Part shown: piece by piece, positions 27,050 through 37,152 of the stretch
Position numbering within the stretch: the stretch's first letter is position 1
Layout of the letters: each line of letters opens with the position of its first letter
From: AP-15 sp963845735
GTDB lineage: Bacteria > Pseudomonadota > Alphaproteobacteria > ATCC43930 > CGMCC-115725
DNA: 64,000 nucleotides
Reading direction: 5' to 3'
Assembly (NCBI GenBank): GCA_963845735.1
Contig: CAWJTR010000018.1
Location: forward strand, 124,001 to 188,000
The notes under the pieces: model-generated
Seen by the model: the letters and a program-made list of their open reading frames with translations, nothing else
Told to the model about the DNA's origin: nothing
Databases searched by the model: none
Made by a program: the position numbers and the translations under genes

Positions 27050-27788
27050 CTGCTATAACCAGACGTAGGAATGTATAAGGACCAAGACTAGAAGCGCTAG
27101 CGTATCGTACCGCTACTATCCCTGCGTACATCCCTACGGGTCCAAATATTAGCACGCCGGATAACCAAGGCCAGACCGTACGCTCCGGGAGCGCCGTCGT
27201 AGCCAAAACCGGAAGGTTGCAGATGACGGCGACGGCATTCACGTAGAACATCGTGGTCAATTCGGAGTCGCCGCCGGGGCGTTGCAGATATTTGTTCAAC
27301 ACGAATGAGAGGCCGTTAAAACCGGTACCGAGCAGAGCGATCAAATAAACAATATTCCCGTCGAGGAAAGCCGGCTTGACGATGAATAAGGCGCCAACAA
27401 TCCCTATGGCAGTGGCCGCCCATTTGAGGGGTGCCACGCGTTCGTTTAGAATGAGCACGGAGAACACGGCAATGTAAGCCGCCTGGGTGTAGGAAATCGC
27501 CGTTGCATCAGCAAACGGCAGGTGGGCGAAGGAGTACATCAGCACCCATAGATATATGACCGACACAAATCCGCGCAGCATTTGCAGCGGCAGCTGCTTG
27601 GTTTTCAACACCGACCAGCCGGTTTTCCAGGTAAGGGACCCAACCAGCAGCAACCCGGCACTGCTGCGCAGCAGCGCCAGCTGCATGGCCGAGGCGCGCG
27701 ACCCGAGGTGATGGATCATCGCAGTCTCGATTGCGAACAGGATCGCCTGACCGATCATTAATCCAACGGCAAGACGCTGATTTTTCAT
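26934..27788 (-). CDS. EamA/DMT family transporter, C-terminal frameshift
   Basis: A 284-residue permease with about nine to ten transmembrane helices and the two EamA half-repeats. Landmarks are MIGQAILFAIETAMIHHLG, LRSSAGLLLVG, ATAISYTQAAYIAVFSVLIL, and in the second half GLSFVLNKYLQ and RLVIAVIGGVVLFHE. The last helix is lost in frame after DLLSWLG, but the neighbouring frame continues AFVAILSSCLLAVQPGPRA to a TGA at 26921. A single missing base near 27005 therefore explains the abnormal tail. It probably exports a small metabolite. It is convergent with the DUF6065-like gene. Confidence 0.88.
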   Translation of the reverse strand: MKNQRLAVGLMIGQAILFAIETAMIHHLGSRASAMQLALLRSSAGLLLVGSLTWKTGWSVLKTKQLPLQMLRGFVSVIYLWVLMYSFAHLPFADATAISYTQAAYIAVFSVLILNERVAPLKWAATAIGIVGALFIVKPAFLDGNIVYLIALLGTGFNGLSFVLNKYLQRPGGDSELTTMFYVNAVAVICNLPVLATTALPERTVWPWLSGVLIFGPVGMYAGIVAVRYASASSLGPYTFLRLVIAVIGGVVLFHEIPDLLSWLGVRCDPLELPVGRAAWTTRS

Positions 27789-28203
27789 GATCTACCCCCT
27801 GCGGGGTTTAACAGGCGGCGTCCGTCTCCGCAATGCGAGCCAAAGGAGCAGCGCGGACATGACGATGAACCCACGCGACGCCGCGACCACGAAAGGGTGC
27901 ATCGACTCGATGATCAGTCTCTCGCAGAAATCTGGCGCGTATGCCGGCTTTCCACCCGGCTAAGCGTCGCCATCTCGCCTCGCCAATGTCGCCTTAGGGC
28001 AACTGCCGGCATAGTTGGCGCGATGCTGCTTCGGCAGATTGGCGCCGATTCCGGGCGTTCGCGCGATGGGAATCGAGCGCCTGGGCTCGTACCCTTTACC
28101 GTCGATTGTTTTCGTCGACGGCGACCTATGCCCAAAGGGGAAGATCGTGGTGTGACGCTAGGGGCTAACCGTTCGCGGCAGGGTCGGGATGTAGCAAGCG
28201 TAG

Positions 28204-28243
28204 GGCGGATGCAATCCGCCATCTTGGCGAGTGCATCCGCCCC
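28204..28243. repeat. REP-like inverted repeat
   Basis: GGGCGGATGCA (28204-28214) pairs with TGCATCCGCCC (28233-28243) around an 18-base loop, and GGCGGAT-GCA-ATCCGCC can form a second internal hairpin. The GTAGGGCGGAT...ATCCGCC pattern is typical of the REP-like dispersed hairpins of alphaproteobacteria. The rest of the 560-base interval 27789-28348 holds no gene I can support. Confidence 0.6.
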
Positions 28244-28348
28244 GACGTCTACGTTGCCGTCCTCGTTCTTATGGTTCAAAACGGACTATCGGGAAGCGTA
28301 CGATGTCTGACAACGCAACCGGCCCAATAGACGAAAAGAAGGGGTGAC

Positions 28349-30208
28349 ATGTCTGAAAACTTCGATTTCATCGTCGTGGGCGGCGGCTCCGCGGGTGCGG
28401 TGATCGCGTCGCGTCTCTCCGAAGATCCGTCGTGCCGGGTGGCGCTGATCGAGGCCGGCGAGCGGCCGCCTGAGGTGTCGTTGATGCCGGTGGCTCCCGC
28501 TGCCATGCAGTTGAACCCGGCCACGGACTGGATGTACACGGCCGACCCCGGGAAAGCCGGCCTCGGGCTCAATGGGCGGCGCATCCCGGTGCCGCGCGGC
28601 AAGATGCTGGGCGGCTCGTCGAGCCTCAACTACATGATGTATGTGCGCGGCCATCCGGGCGACTTTGACTCGTGGGCCGCGGGCGGCGCCACCGGGTGGA
28701 GCTATGCCGAGGTGCTGCCCTATTTCCGCAAGAGCGAGGGACTGGCGCCCAACGCCGACATCCCGATCGATATGCCCGCGCACAATTCTGCCGGCCCTCT
28801 TGGGGTCTCCGCGCGCGCCCCGGCGCTCCAGGGCGCCAGCGAATTCGTCGAGGCGGCGGTAGCGGCGGGCATCCCGCGCGGTGACTACAATGGACGCGAC
28901 CGGGGTGGCGCTGCGGGTGCGGTTTCGCTGACCCAATACACGATACGTCAAGGCAAACGGTCGAGCACCTACCACGCCTTCCTGGAAGGCGAGCCGGAGC
29001 AGCGGCCAAACCTCACGATCATCACCGGCGCGCAAGCCACCCGCGTGGTCCTCGAAGAAGAGGCCGGACGATTGACCGCCACCGGCGTCGAATATCGCAC
29101 CGGCACTGGCGAGATCCTGATTGCGCATGCCGGCAAGGAAGTGATTTTGAGCGCCGGTGCGATCGGCTCGCCTCACTTACTGCTGTTGTCCGGTATTGGG
29201 CCGCGGCCGGAACTGGAAGGAGTTGGCGTTCACTGCCTGCTGGATCAGCCTCATGTCGGCAAGCATTTGAAAGACCACCTGGACGTCCCGTTGTTCTTTC
29301 CCGCGCCAGGGGCAGGTGTGTCGATGAACGAGGTCGCGCTCTCGATGGGACCCGAGGCTCTTCGCGGACCCGGGGGACCGCTGCCCGCCGATCCCGCCGA
29401 TGATGCGAAGCTGCCGGCCGAGCTTCAGAGCATGAAGCAGGAAGCGGAACGGCGGATCACCGAGTGGAAGACGACCGGGCAGGGCCTGATTGCCTCATCC
29501 CTGGTCGATGCGGTGGCTTTTTGTTCGACCGGGCTTGGCGACACGCATAGCCACGACACCGAGATCATCTGCTTTGCCACCGGCGGCAATGACGACCTCG
29601 TGCGTTTATGCCTGAACGTCGACACCTCGCTTTACTTCGACGACGTGTCGAAGCGCTTGGCGCCGGACGCGGAAAGCATTTACCTGCTTGCCAATCCGGT
29701 GCTGCCGCACAGCGAAGGCGAAATTGTTCTCGCAAGCGCCGATCCCAACGTTCACCCGACGATCCGCATGAACTATTATGACGATCCGCACGATATGAAG
29801 GTCATGGTCGCGGTGATGCGCCGGGTCTTGGACATCGCGGAGCATTGGCCGGGAAACCGCAAGATCGGCCCGGTGATGATCCCGCCGTTCCTCGCGGAAA
29901 AACACGGATATGTGACCGGTACGGAGCCCAGCGATGCGTTGCTGGAGGACCTCGCCCTGCATTTCTCGCTAACCGTCTACCACCACACCTGCACGTGCCG
30001 GATCGGCGACGTCGTCGATCCGCGCCTCAGGGTGCTGGGGGTGGGAAAGCTGCGCGTGGCCGATGCGAGCGTCATGCCCAACGTGACCAGCGGGAACACT
30101 AATGCGCCGTCGATCATGATCGGCGAAAAAGCAGCGGAGATGATCGCCCGGGACCACGGCGTGAAGCTGAAGGAGTTTGTCGGCGAGCATTCCGTCAGCC
30201 GCCACTAA
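28349..30208 (+). CDS. GMC family FAD-dependent oxidoreductase (choline dehydrogenase-like)
   Basis: A 619-residue flavoprotein. The Rossmann motif FIVVGGGSAGAVIASRLSED is at residues 5-24, the GMC signature 1 is GGSSSLNYMMYVRGHPGDFD, signature 2 is LSAGAIGSPHLLLLSGIGPR, and the C-terminal active-site region is YHHTCTCRIGDVVDPRLRVL, followed by ASVMPNVTSGNTNAPSIMIG. It oxidises a primary alcohol and passes electrons to oxygen or a carrier; the substrate is not deducible. It is about 60-80 residues longer than typical members because of an insert around residues 330-400 rich in acidic and charged residues. The start follows AAGGGGTG. It appears monocistronic. Confidence 0.95.
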   Translation: MSENFDFIVVGGGSAGAVIASRLSEDPSCRVALIEAGERPPEVSLMPVAPAAMQLNPATDWMYTADPGKAGLGLNGRRIPVPRGKMLGGSSSLNYMMYVRGHPGDFDSWAAGGATGWSYAEVLPYFRKSEGLAPNADIPIDMPAHNSAGPLGVSARAPALQGASEFVEAAVAAGIPRGDYNGRDRGGAAGAVSLTQYTIRQGKRSSTYHAFLEGEPEQRPNLTIITGAQATRVVLEEEAGRLTATGVEYRTGTGEILIAHAGKEVILSAGAIGSPHLLLLSGIGPRPELEGVGVHCLLDQPHVGKHLKDHLDVPLFFPAPGAGVSMNEVALSMGPEALRGPGGPLPADPADDAKLPAELQSMKQEAERRITEWKTTGQGLIASSLVDAVAFCSTGLGDTHSHDTEIICFATGGNDDLVRLCLNVDTSLYFDDVSKRLAPDAESIYLLANPVLPHSEGEIVLASADPNVHPTIRMNYYDDPHDMKVMVAVMRRVLDIAEHWPGNRKIGPVMIPPFLAEKHGYVTGTEPSDALLEDLALHFSLTVYHHTCTCRIGDVVDPRLRVLGVGKLRVADASVMPNVTSGNTNAPSIMIGEKAAEMIARDHGVKLKEFVGEHSVSRH

Positions 30209-30288
30209 AGGGCCTGTTAAAGGTCGAATGTAATGCGGCGTGATCGAGGACGCTCTGATCTCTCGTTTGCTGCGGCGCCAGCCCGACC

Positions 30289-32996
30289 TCAACGCGCAGA
30301 TGCGTCCGAAACCGAGAAGCTCTCGGGCGCCTCGTGGCGCTGGGTCCGGTCCCACATAATCGTGTAGGCGGCCTCCAAATTCCGCGTGACCCGGGCTGTA
30401 TCGAACAAGGGTTCGGTCCCCCGATTGCGGGCGAGTTTCGCCCTGACTGCGGTAAGACGTTCGGGATCGCGCGCCAACGCAAGCGCCAGCGCCTCATATT
30501 CGGCCAGCGACAACGTTACCAATTCCGGTAGGCCGATCGCGTGAAGCTGGCTCGCGGCCACGCGGGCGAAGGCTGTGTTGCCTTGGCATGTCAAGACAGG
30601 CAGCCCTGCCCAAAGTGCATCGTTCGCGGTAGCGTGCGCATTGAAGGGCAGCGTATCCAGAAAGACATCGGCCAGCCGGTGGCGCGCGAAATAATCGTCT
30701 CTGTTCGGCACATGCGGTGCGAATACAATCCGGTCTGGCGCAATGCCGCGGGCTCTTGCCTCACGCAGCAGATTACTCATCGCGGCGGTATCGGCGTGAC
30801 GAAGCCACAGGATACTGCCGTCGACTGCGTGCAAGAGGCGCATCCACACATCGAATATCTCCGGTCCGATCTTGTAAGTGTGGTTGAAGCAGGCGAAGAC
30901 GAAGCCCTCTTCCGGCAATTCCGCTTCGACGCGGCTTGGCGTTCTCTCCGCGATCCGGTTCTTGTTGTCGTTCGGCATATAGCAGTGGGGCAGATACACC
31001 ACTTTCTCGCTGTAGTGGACCTGTTGTTCGTCCGGAATCACGATGCGGTCGGTCACAATGTAATCAATGAAGTGCGCGCCCATCGTGCCGGGATATCCCA
31101 GATAGTTCACCTGCACGGGCGCCGGTCGATGGGCGAGAATTCCGGTGCGCCTGTCACCGGTGTTCCCCTTCAGATCGATGATGATGTCGATCTCCAGCTC
31201 GCGCAACAACGTCGCGGCTTCGCGGTCGGTCATGGCATGCACGCTGACGAGGTGGCCAAATGCGGTATCGATCCGTCGGCGCATCTCGCTCCCATCGCCG
31301 GGACCCAGCAAAATCCCGGTGGTTTCGAACCGCGTCGTATCGTGATGTTCGAAGACCCCCGCGATCAACCAGGTAGTGGGGTCGTGCAATTCTACAGACA
31401 TATAAGCGACGCGGACCCTGTCGTGCCGGTAGCGCTCGCCGCGCCACAGCGGCTCCAGTGACTGCGAATACGCCCGTGCCCAAAATCGCGCAAAGGCCAA
31501 GGCCTCCGCGTCGGATTCGCAAATGGCTCGATGAAAGAATGGCGAGATCATGTGCAGGCCCGCCCTCAGGCCTTCCGTGATCCGCCGTTTGTCGTCTTCG
31601 CGTCTGCGCCAGTCACAGGAATGCAGTCGGGCATGGATGCCCACCCGCGTCGCGTCAGCGTCCCCGGGATCGAGGCTTAGCGCGCGATCGCTGGCCTCGA
31701 CCGCCTCTTCGTAACGTTTCGAATCGTAAAGATGAACGGCATGGATCGCCCAGCCAGCGGCGTTTTCCGGGTCGGCCAGGGAATCCGCGAGGTCCACCCC
31801 CTTACCGGTGGTGCCCGTCAAGGCGGACAACGGCAGATGCGAGCGCCGAATCCGCAACGCCGCAATGTCATGCGCAATCTTGATCGGGAAATAGGCAAAG
31901 CTCAACTTACTGGGCAATGCCGTCCTCGCGACATGGTGCGGCGTTGGCAGGAACACCGTCCGTGCCAGGTAGCGTGTCCGCTGCACAAACCCCTCATGCA
32001 GACGCTGCCGATCCATGAAGAGCGCCTTGCCGCTTCGTGGGCCTACTGGCCCCTCGAGCTGCCAATACGCCATAATGCGTTCTAGCATCGGTTCGATAAG
32101 TCGGTCGGCGCGTTCCGCCGCGATGATCGCCTCGGGAACGGCCGAATTGAAATGTCTGCGCGCCAGCGACGTCGCCAGCAGAAGCATGCGTAGGCAGCCT
32201 TGCGCACGTGCGTGTTCTACGATGGCGATCCAGTCGAGCTTCGAGTGCGAACCGATGAATGCAGCGACGTCACAGGCCCACTTGAGACTCCACCACATCT
32301 CCTGAGCGCCCAAGATCGCCAGAACGAGAAGATTGTCTTCCGGCGCCAGTGTCCGCATGCTGCGATCGCCCAGATGCGAGCGTTGCACCCGGCGCCATAA
32401 CCCGGCGTAGTCGATATCGAAAGCCATGTTCAACCGCGTCAGCCGCGTATGAGGCTTGGCGACGGTCCTTGGGGTCTTCTTGAACAGAATCTCATGACCC
32501 TGAAGGCGCTGGATCATCGCAAACTGCGCCGCGGTCAACTGTCCTTGGCGCTCGTATCCGAGGCGCTCAGGGTCGCGATGGTCGGAACAATATCGGGTTC
32601 TCGAATGAGGAAATGCAGACTGTCGAGTATGCGAAGACCTAGGTCGCCGTAGGCCTGGATCGCCAGGACCGGGCCTTTGAACGGGATTGCCTCGACACCG
32701 TTCGCCGCCAAAGCTTCGAGCATAGCGGTCAGCTCATCGAACAGCGCGCGGTTTCGCCTGCGTGTCCGGTCAATGATCACGCTGAAGGCATCGAGGATGT
32801 CGTCTGGCACCATGTCGGACGCGACGCGAGACAAGGCTCGCCCCGCCAACCCGGCCACCTCATGGTCTATTGCCTTTTGCGCAAAGCGCCTCCAGTCGAT
32901 GTCGTCGGTCACCATCTGGCTAATCATAGCCGCGGCCTGTCGCTCTGGACGAAGGCAAGCCAGAAGAAGCTGAAACTCGATCGTTTTAACCGACAT
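30289..32996 (-). CDS. Nucleotidyltransferase-TPR-SPINDLY OGT fusion, frameshifted; both active sites look degenerate
   Basis: The N-terminal part (ATG at 32996 to about 32550) is the helical start of a family-5-type nucleotidyltransferase (PF14907-like): DDIDWRRFAQKAIDHEVAGL and GVEAIPFKGPVLAIQAYGDL. A one-base change near 32550 joins it to LTAAQFAMIQRLQGHEI, the rest of that domain, then TPRs and a SPINDLY-type O-GlcNAc transferase domain (VQVNYLGYPGTMGAHFIDYI, DTLPFNAHATANDALWAGLP). Compared with the 41075-44125 paralogue, the DLD of the nucleotidyltransferase is SLH (LDSLHFLI). The OGT motif DFRDH, whose His matches the catalytic-site His of known OGTs, is ELHDP. This copy may therefore be a non-catalytic partner. 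It is last in a minus-strand run with PepSY and PqqD-HprK genes. Confidence 0.85.
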
Positions 32997-34311
32997 TCCG
33001 CGGATGGCCGTCGGTTTCAACGGCCTCTTGCGAACGACAGGCACCGTTTGGCCCTCGCGACAACGTCCTGGTCGGATCCTCTGAGCGCATGGCCTGGACT
33101 TTTTCGGTCCGCCCAGCCGAGGAGATTGATCGAGCGAGCGGCGGAACGGTCCGCCGGCGGGCGCCTCGCGTGATGAGCCACATTGCGACACCAGTAAAGG
33201 CGAATATCGCTGGCAGGAGACCGGAGACGCAGACGAGGATGCGCCAGACCCAGCCGAGACCCTGTCCGAAATGAATCGGGTCCTGCCAGGCGAGAACGGT
33301 CTGGGCTGGGGCGAAACGCCGAGGATCGATGAGCTCGAGCAACTCGCCCGACCAAGGATTTATCAGTGCAGCCGCCTCGGGCACGCCGCGTCCGTCACCC
33401 GGGTGCACGAAGGAGACCCGATAGGGCTGTTCGGGCAGCTGCGGAAGCCGGATCGAGATAAGCCGCGCGCCGGGGGTCGTCGAGAGTGCTATGGCTATCG
33501 CGCGATCGGCATCAATGCGTGGCGTCCCCTCGCCTCTCACAATCGGCGCGGAGCTGCTGGTGTCGCGGCTGGGCAGCAGTGTCTTGATGGCGGCACTTAC
33601 CGTCTGTGGAAAGGCGAGATACACTCCGCTGAAACTCACGGATATGAACACGAAAAAGGTCCAGATGCCGATTGCACCGTGCAGGTCACGGTACAGGCGC
33701 AGCCCCCGTGCGCCGCGCTTAACGAGGAAGGCAGCCCGCCAGCGGCTTCGCCCGGGCCACCATAGGATCAAGCCGCTGATCCCGAGCACCAGCATGGCGA
33801 GACCGAGCCAACCGACATAGATCCGGCCGGCGCGGCCCATCAGCAAGTTCCCGTGTAGCCGGATGACCACACGGAGGAAGCCTGGGAAGGGCTCATGGCG
33901 CCACCGAACCAGATCGAGAGAGACCGGATCCACCAGCACGCCGATTACACGGGGTTCCTTTGCGGCGCCTCCGAACGCAATAAGGCGTAGTGTCGCCGGC
34001 TGCTCGGGCGCAGTGGGCGCCTCATAAAGGACTGGCGTAAACTCTTTGCCGATCCGCGTCTGCACCGCAGCGATGATCTGCGTGACAGTATGAGGTTTGC
34101 CTGCCTGGGTGCTCAGGCGCGGTGGCGGCTCAAGCAGGTTCCCGAGCTCCTCACGGTACACGAGTATGCTGCCGGTCACGCCGAGCACTACGAGTGGCAC
34201 GCACAGCACCAGCGCTACCCACAAGTGGATCTGGCGCAACACGCGGCGTGCTCGTCGGTACAGACCCACGCGCCACTCGGATGGGGCGTGAACGAAAGAT
34301 TGGTCACTCAT
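32986..34311 (-). CDS. PepSY-associated transmembrane protein
   Basis: About 441 residues with four transmembrane helices: HLWVALVLCVPLVVLGVTGS, VGWLGLAMLVLGISGLILWW, WTFFVFISVSFSGVYLAF, and VCVSGLLPAIFAFTGVAMWL. This is the PepSY_TM family, found with siderophore receptors and ferric reductases and usually linked to iron uptake or periplasmic electron transfer. I choose the ATG at 34311; a TTG at 34350 would overlap the upstream gene. The stop overlaps the start of the nucleotidyltransferase-OGT gene by 11 bases, tying this membrane protein to the unusual operon. A low-complexity ~50-residue tail follows the last helix. Confidence 0.88.
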   Translation of the reverse strand: MSDQSFVHAPSEWRVGLYRRARRVLRQIHLWVALVLCVPLVVLGVTGSILVYREELGNLLEPPPRLSTQAGKPHTVTQIIAAVQTRIGKEFTPVLYEAPTAPEQPATLRLIAFGGAAKEPRVIGVLVDPVSLDLVRWRHEPFPGFLRVVIRLHGNLLMGRAGRIYVGWLGLAMLVLGISGLILWWPGRSRWRAAFLVKRGARGLRLYRDLHGAIGIWTFFVFISVSFSGVYLAFPQTVSAAIKTLLPSRDTSSSAPIVRGEGTPRIDADRAIAIALSTTPGARLISIRLPQLPEQPYRVSFVHPGDGRGVPEAAALINPWSGELLELIDPRRFAPAQTVLAWQDPIHFGQGLGWVWRILVCVSGLLPAIFAFTGVAMWLITRGARRRTVPPLARSISSAGRTEKVQAMRSEDPTRTLSRGPNGACRSQEAVETDGHPRNVG

Positions 34312-34346
34312 CGGCCTGGACCCAATTGGAACCACCGAAGAGGTTT

Positions 34347-35546
34347 TCAACTAGATCCCGTAGCTTCCACGACCAGCTGTGCGGCCGTCTCGAGCGAAGA
34401 AAACGTCAGCTCGTAGCACTCGATGCTCGCAATCCAGCTAACGAGTTGTCGGACGTTCTCGTAATCGAGACGCTGGCGCAGCGCCAGACACTCGCCCATT
34501 AGGCGGCCCAGCGCCTCGGACCGCTTGACCCGCGCCAGCCGGGTCGGCGCGTCCTGCTCGTAGCGGGGAAAAATGATATGCCTGACGGGCATCGCAATCT
34601 GTTCCGCGGCATCGGCAGGAGGAGGGAGGTAGTGCAGCACCTTCCCGTCGCTGCGGACATGAACAGGGAGCGACAAAATTTCGGGGTAATAGCGGGCCAT
34701 CAAATCCCATCCCGTGCTCTTTATGCACATTGCCAGCGGCATCGGCGACACGTGGAAAGTGAACGGCTCGATCAGGGCCACTTCGTCGGAAAAGTACCGG
34801 AACCCGCGATGGACGAGGGCCGCGGTAAGCGAGGATTTGCCGCTCCCCGCAGCGGCGGGCAAGAGGACGCAGCTTGCCCCGGTCCCCACTACGCCGGCAT
34901 GGAAGTAAAAGAGGAAATCGTGCGCATTGATTGCCGATTGCCACAGCGCGGCCTTCACGATCGGGGCCATCTCGGAAAGCCGGGGCGCACGCCCGACCGC
35001 GACGCCGTCGCGATAGACGTCGCTGCGCAGGTGCCCGTTGTCCTGCATCTTGGCATTGATATCGATGACGATGGTCGGCGAGACGGGATCGTCCGTCGCT
35101 AGATGGCCGATGACCGACCTGACCAGGCGAACCTGTGCCAAGTGGCCGAACCTGATCAGCGCGCAGGTCTCGAGCAGCCGATAGCGCTGTTCCGTCACCG
35201 GCTCAAACGCCGCATAAGGCGCACAGTTTGCTGCCTGGCGCGCGGTCTCCGCGTCGTCGCCGGGTAAGGGTGTCGACGCAACCGGTGCCACCGGCCCGTC
35301 TTCGAGCATGCCGCACGACCTGAAGGCATCGAGCGTTGAGGTTACCCATTGTTCGGCCTCTTCCGATGCCACGAGCCCTTCCACCGCGAGGGCGTGCGGC
35401 ATGCTCGCGGACGGGGTGCCTTTCTGTAGCTCACGAAATACCAATGCCGCCGGCGGGTTGAGGCTTAAGAGGTGCTGTGTCTCCTCGGAAAAAACGACTA
35501 CATCGCCGTCGAGTGGCAGGAGCGCCAAGTTGGCCCGCAGCCTCAT
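34347..35546 (-). CDS. PqqD-like domain fused to an HprK-like kinase domain
   Basis: 399 residues. The first ~95 (LPLDGDVVVFSEETQHLLSL, then NPPAALVFRELQKG) have the PqqD/RiPP-recognition-element winged-helix pattern. The second half has a P-loop in CVLLPAAAGSGKSSLTAALV, followed by FRYFSDEVALIEPFTFHVSP and later LHYLPPPADAAEQ, as in HPr kinase/phosphorylase-related proteins. HprK-like kinases that phosphorylate peptides are known from some lasso-peptide clusters, and PqqD domains bind leader peptides. A fusion of both is therefore suggestive of peptide modification. The start overlaps a short upstream reading frame (ATGA). Expected location is the cytoplasm. Target unknown. Confidence 0.85.
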   Translation of the reverse strand: MRLRANLALLPLDGDVVVFSEETQHLLSLNPPAALVFRELQKGTPSASMPHALAVEGLVASEEAEQWVTSTLDAFRSCGMLEDGPVAPVASTPLPGDDAETARQAANCAPYAAFEPVTEQRYRLLETCALIRFGHLAQVRLVRSVIGHLATDDPVSPTIVIDINAKMQDNGHLRSDVYRDGVAVGRAPRLSEMAPIVKAALWQSAINAHDFLFYFHAGVVGTGASCVLLPAAAGSGKSSLTAALVHRGFRYFSDEVALIEPFTFHVSPMPLAMCIKSTGWDLMARYYPEILSLPVHVRSDGKVLHYLPPPADAAEQIAMPVRHIIFPRYEQDAPTRLARVKRSEALGRLMGECLALRQRLDYENVRQLVSWIASIECYELTFSSLETAAQLVVEATGSS

Positions 35547-35629
35547 GCGCTTCCCCCAAGCCGACCTTGCAGTACTGCTTCCCGTTCCGTTCTACGCTTG
35601 CGGCGCATATCACGTTGACCTTGCGACAT
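35543..35629 (-). CDS. Possible 28-residue reading frame coupled to the PqqD-HprK gene
   Basis: An ATG at 35629 opens a 28-codon frame, highly basic (MSQGQRDMRRKRRTEREAVL), that ends in the ATGA overlapping the start of the PqqD-HprK gene. There is no convincing ribosome binding site. It could be a short leader that couples translation, or chance. No homologue is known to me. Confidence 0.25.
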   Translation of the reverse strand: MSQGQRDMRRKRRTEREAVLQGRLGGSA

Positions 35630-35721
35630 GAGGGACTATTCTTTACGCCTCTGGCGGATCGTAGCGCCAATCCAGTGTGCGGTTCGTCCTGCGAGGCGCG
35701 ATCGATGTTGCTCTTTCGACG

Positions 35722-36039
35722 TTATTCACTGCCCATGGCGTATTTGTCTAACAGCAGGACCAAGCCGAGCTCCATCGCCTTAACCGCGCAAAAGCTGCTA
35801 AATGTGACATGTGCGGCGACACAGGTAAACAGCGTCGGCGCCAGTTTGCGATTTTCCGGGAGGATGAACGGCGCGTGGCGAACCAACAAATCCAAGGCAT
35901 AATCGAACGCCGCGACATCGCAGGCGGCCGTTGGCGCCCGGGTTCGCGGTGATGAACGTCGAGCCGGGCGCGTCGGCTCCGGCACCCGCCGACGGAGCAG
36001 GGAAACGTCTGATCGTCGAGGGATGGCGCTTTCTTCCAC
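35722..36039 (-). CDS. Possible short hypothetical protein between divergent genes
   Basis: The last ~60 codons read like a real protein (AAFDYALDLLVRHAPFILPE, then VAAHVTFSSFCAVKAMELGL). The N-terminal part overlaps the opposite-strand glycosyltransferase gene and looks non-coding. It may be the 3' remnant of a gene or a short gene with a start near 35920. No domain is recognised. Confidence 0.25.
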   Translation of the reverse strand: MEESAIPRRSDVSLLRRRVPEPTRPARRSSPRTRAPTAACDVAAFDYALDLLVRHAPFILPENRKLAPTLFTCVAAHVTFSSFCAVKAMELGLVLLLDKYAMGSE

Positions 36040-37152
36040 ATTCGTATGCGATCGTCAACCAGTGGCAGCTTCTCGCGCTGTTGCGCCGGAATATCGTTCT
36101 CAAGGTTGTCGACGTGCCGTTCTATCGCCCCTCCTGGCAAGTGCAGGAGGGATTGTTCGAACCGTCTGCGGAGCAGGCGCTAAGATCGATCGAGGTCGCC
36201 CAGCCCGCCGAGAGCGCGGACGTCACCCTCAGAGTGTTCTCTCCGTTCACCTTTTCGCCGTCGCGTTCCCGCCTGACAGCAGTATTCGCAACCCTGGAAC
36301 AACAACTTATTCGGAAATTTCAAGTATCAGATTTGCGAGAATACGAGCGGCTGCGACGCGGTCCGCCACCTGCTAATGTCAAAGCCGTCACGCCTTCACA
36401 GTGGTCGGCCGAGGGATTTTACCGGGCCGGCTTTGTTAGGGATCAGGTTCTCGTTGTTCCGCATGGCGTCGATACCGCGACGTTTCACCCGATGCCGGAT
36501 ATCCGCAACGACATCCGCAGAGGGATTCCGATTTCCGACGGCGAGTTCGTATTCCTCAGCGTCGGCGCAATGTCCGGCAACAAGGGGATTGACCTACTTC
36601 TACGCGGCTTCGTGGAGGTCTGCCGAAAATTTCCCTATACACGCCTCATCCTGAAGGGGATGGACCACCTATACAACTCACGTGCCTTACTACTCAAAGC
36701 TATACGGGCCTTATCTGCTGGCGATCAGAAACTGGTCTTGGAGAGAATGACATATTTAGGGGATTCTTTATCGCATCAAGCCATGGCGACGCTGTATCAG
36801 GTTGCAGATGTTTACGTATCCCCTTACCGGGCAGAGGGATTCAACCTGCCGGTGTTGGAAGCAGCGGCCTGCGGAATCCCGATTATCTGCACGCACGGCG
36901 GACCGACCGACGACTTCGTTACCGACGAATTTGCCCGACGAATAGAAAGCGGAACATCGGTCATCACGATAGACGGACGACATGCCTCGCGGTTGGATCC
37001 CAGTCTGGAGCATTTGATTGCCCTGATGACCTCTGCGATCGAGGACAGTCGTCTGGCGCAAGCAGGCAGCCGAAGCTGGCCCTCGCCATGTTCGTGTGCG
37101 TTACACCTGGGATTGCGCGGTCGATACGCTGATTAGGAAACTGCTAAACTGA
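35952..37152 (+). CDS. Glycosyltransferase family 4 protein, frameshift in the last 25 codons
   Basis: About 400 residues with a GT-B fold. The acceptor-domain side begins RLIVEGWRFLPHSYAIVNQW. The donor side holds VVPHGVDTATFHPMPD, FVFLSVGAMSGNKGIDLLLR, the EX7E-type motif in SPYRAEGFNLPVLEAAACGI and then IICTHGGPTDDFVTDE. This is the retaining GT4 family. A one-base change near 37080 moves the natural C-terminus to another frame (HVRVRYTWDCAVDTLIRKLL), ending at the TGA at 37150-37152. I prefer the ATG at 35952 to an upstream TTG. It is divergent from the PqqD-HprK operon and convergent with a TPR-glycosyltransferase gene. It probably acts on glycan or glycopeptide in the cytoplasm. Confidence 0.88.

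Noticed and set aside
30541..31461. A 306-codon plus-strand frame opposite the OGT fusion
   Set aside because: Same reasoning: it mirrors a conserved protein on the other strand.
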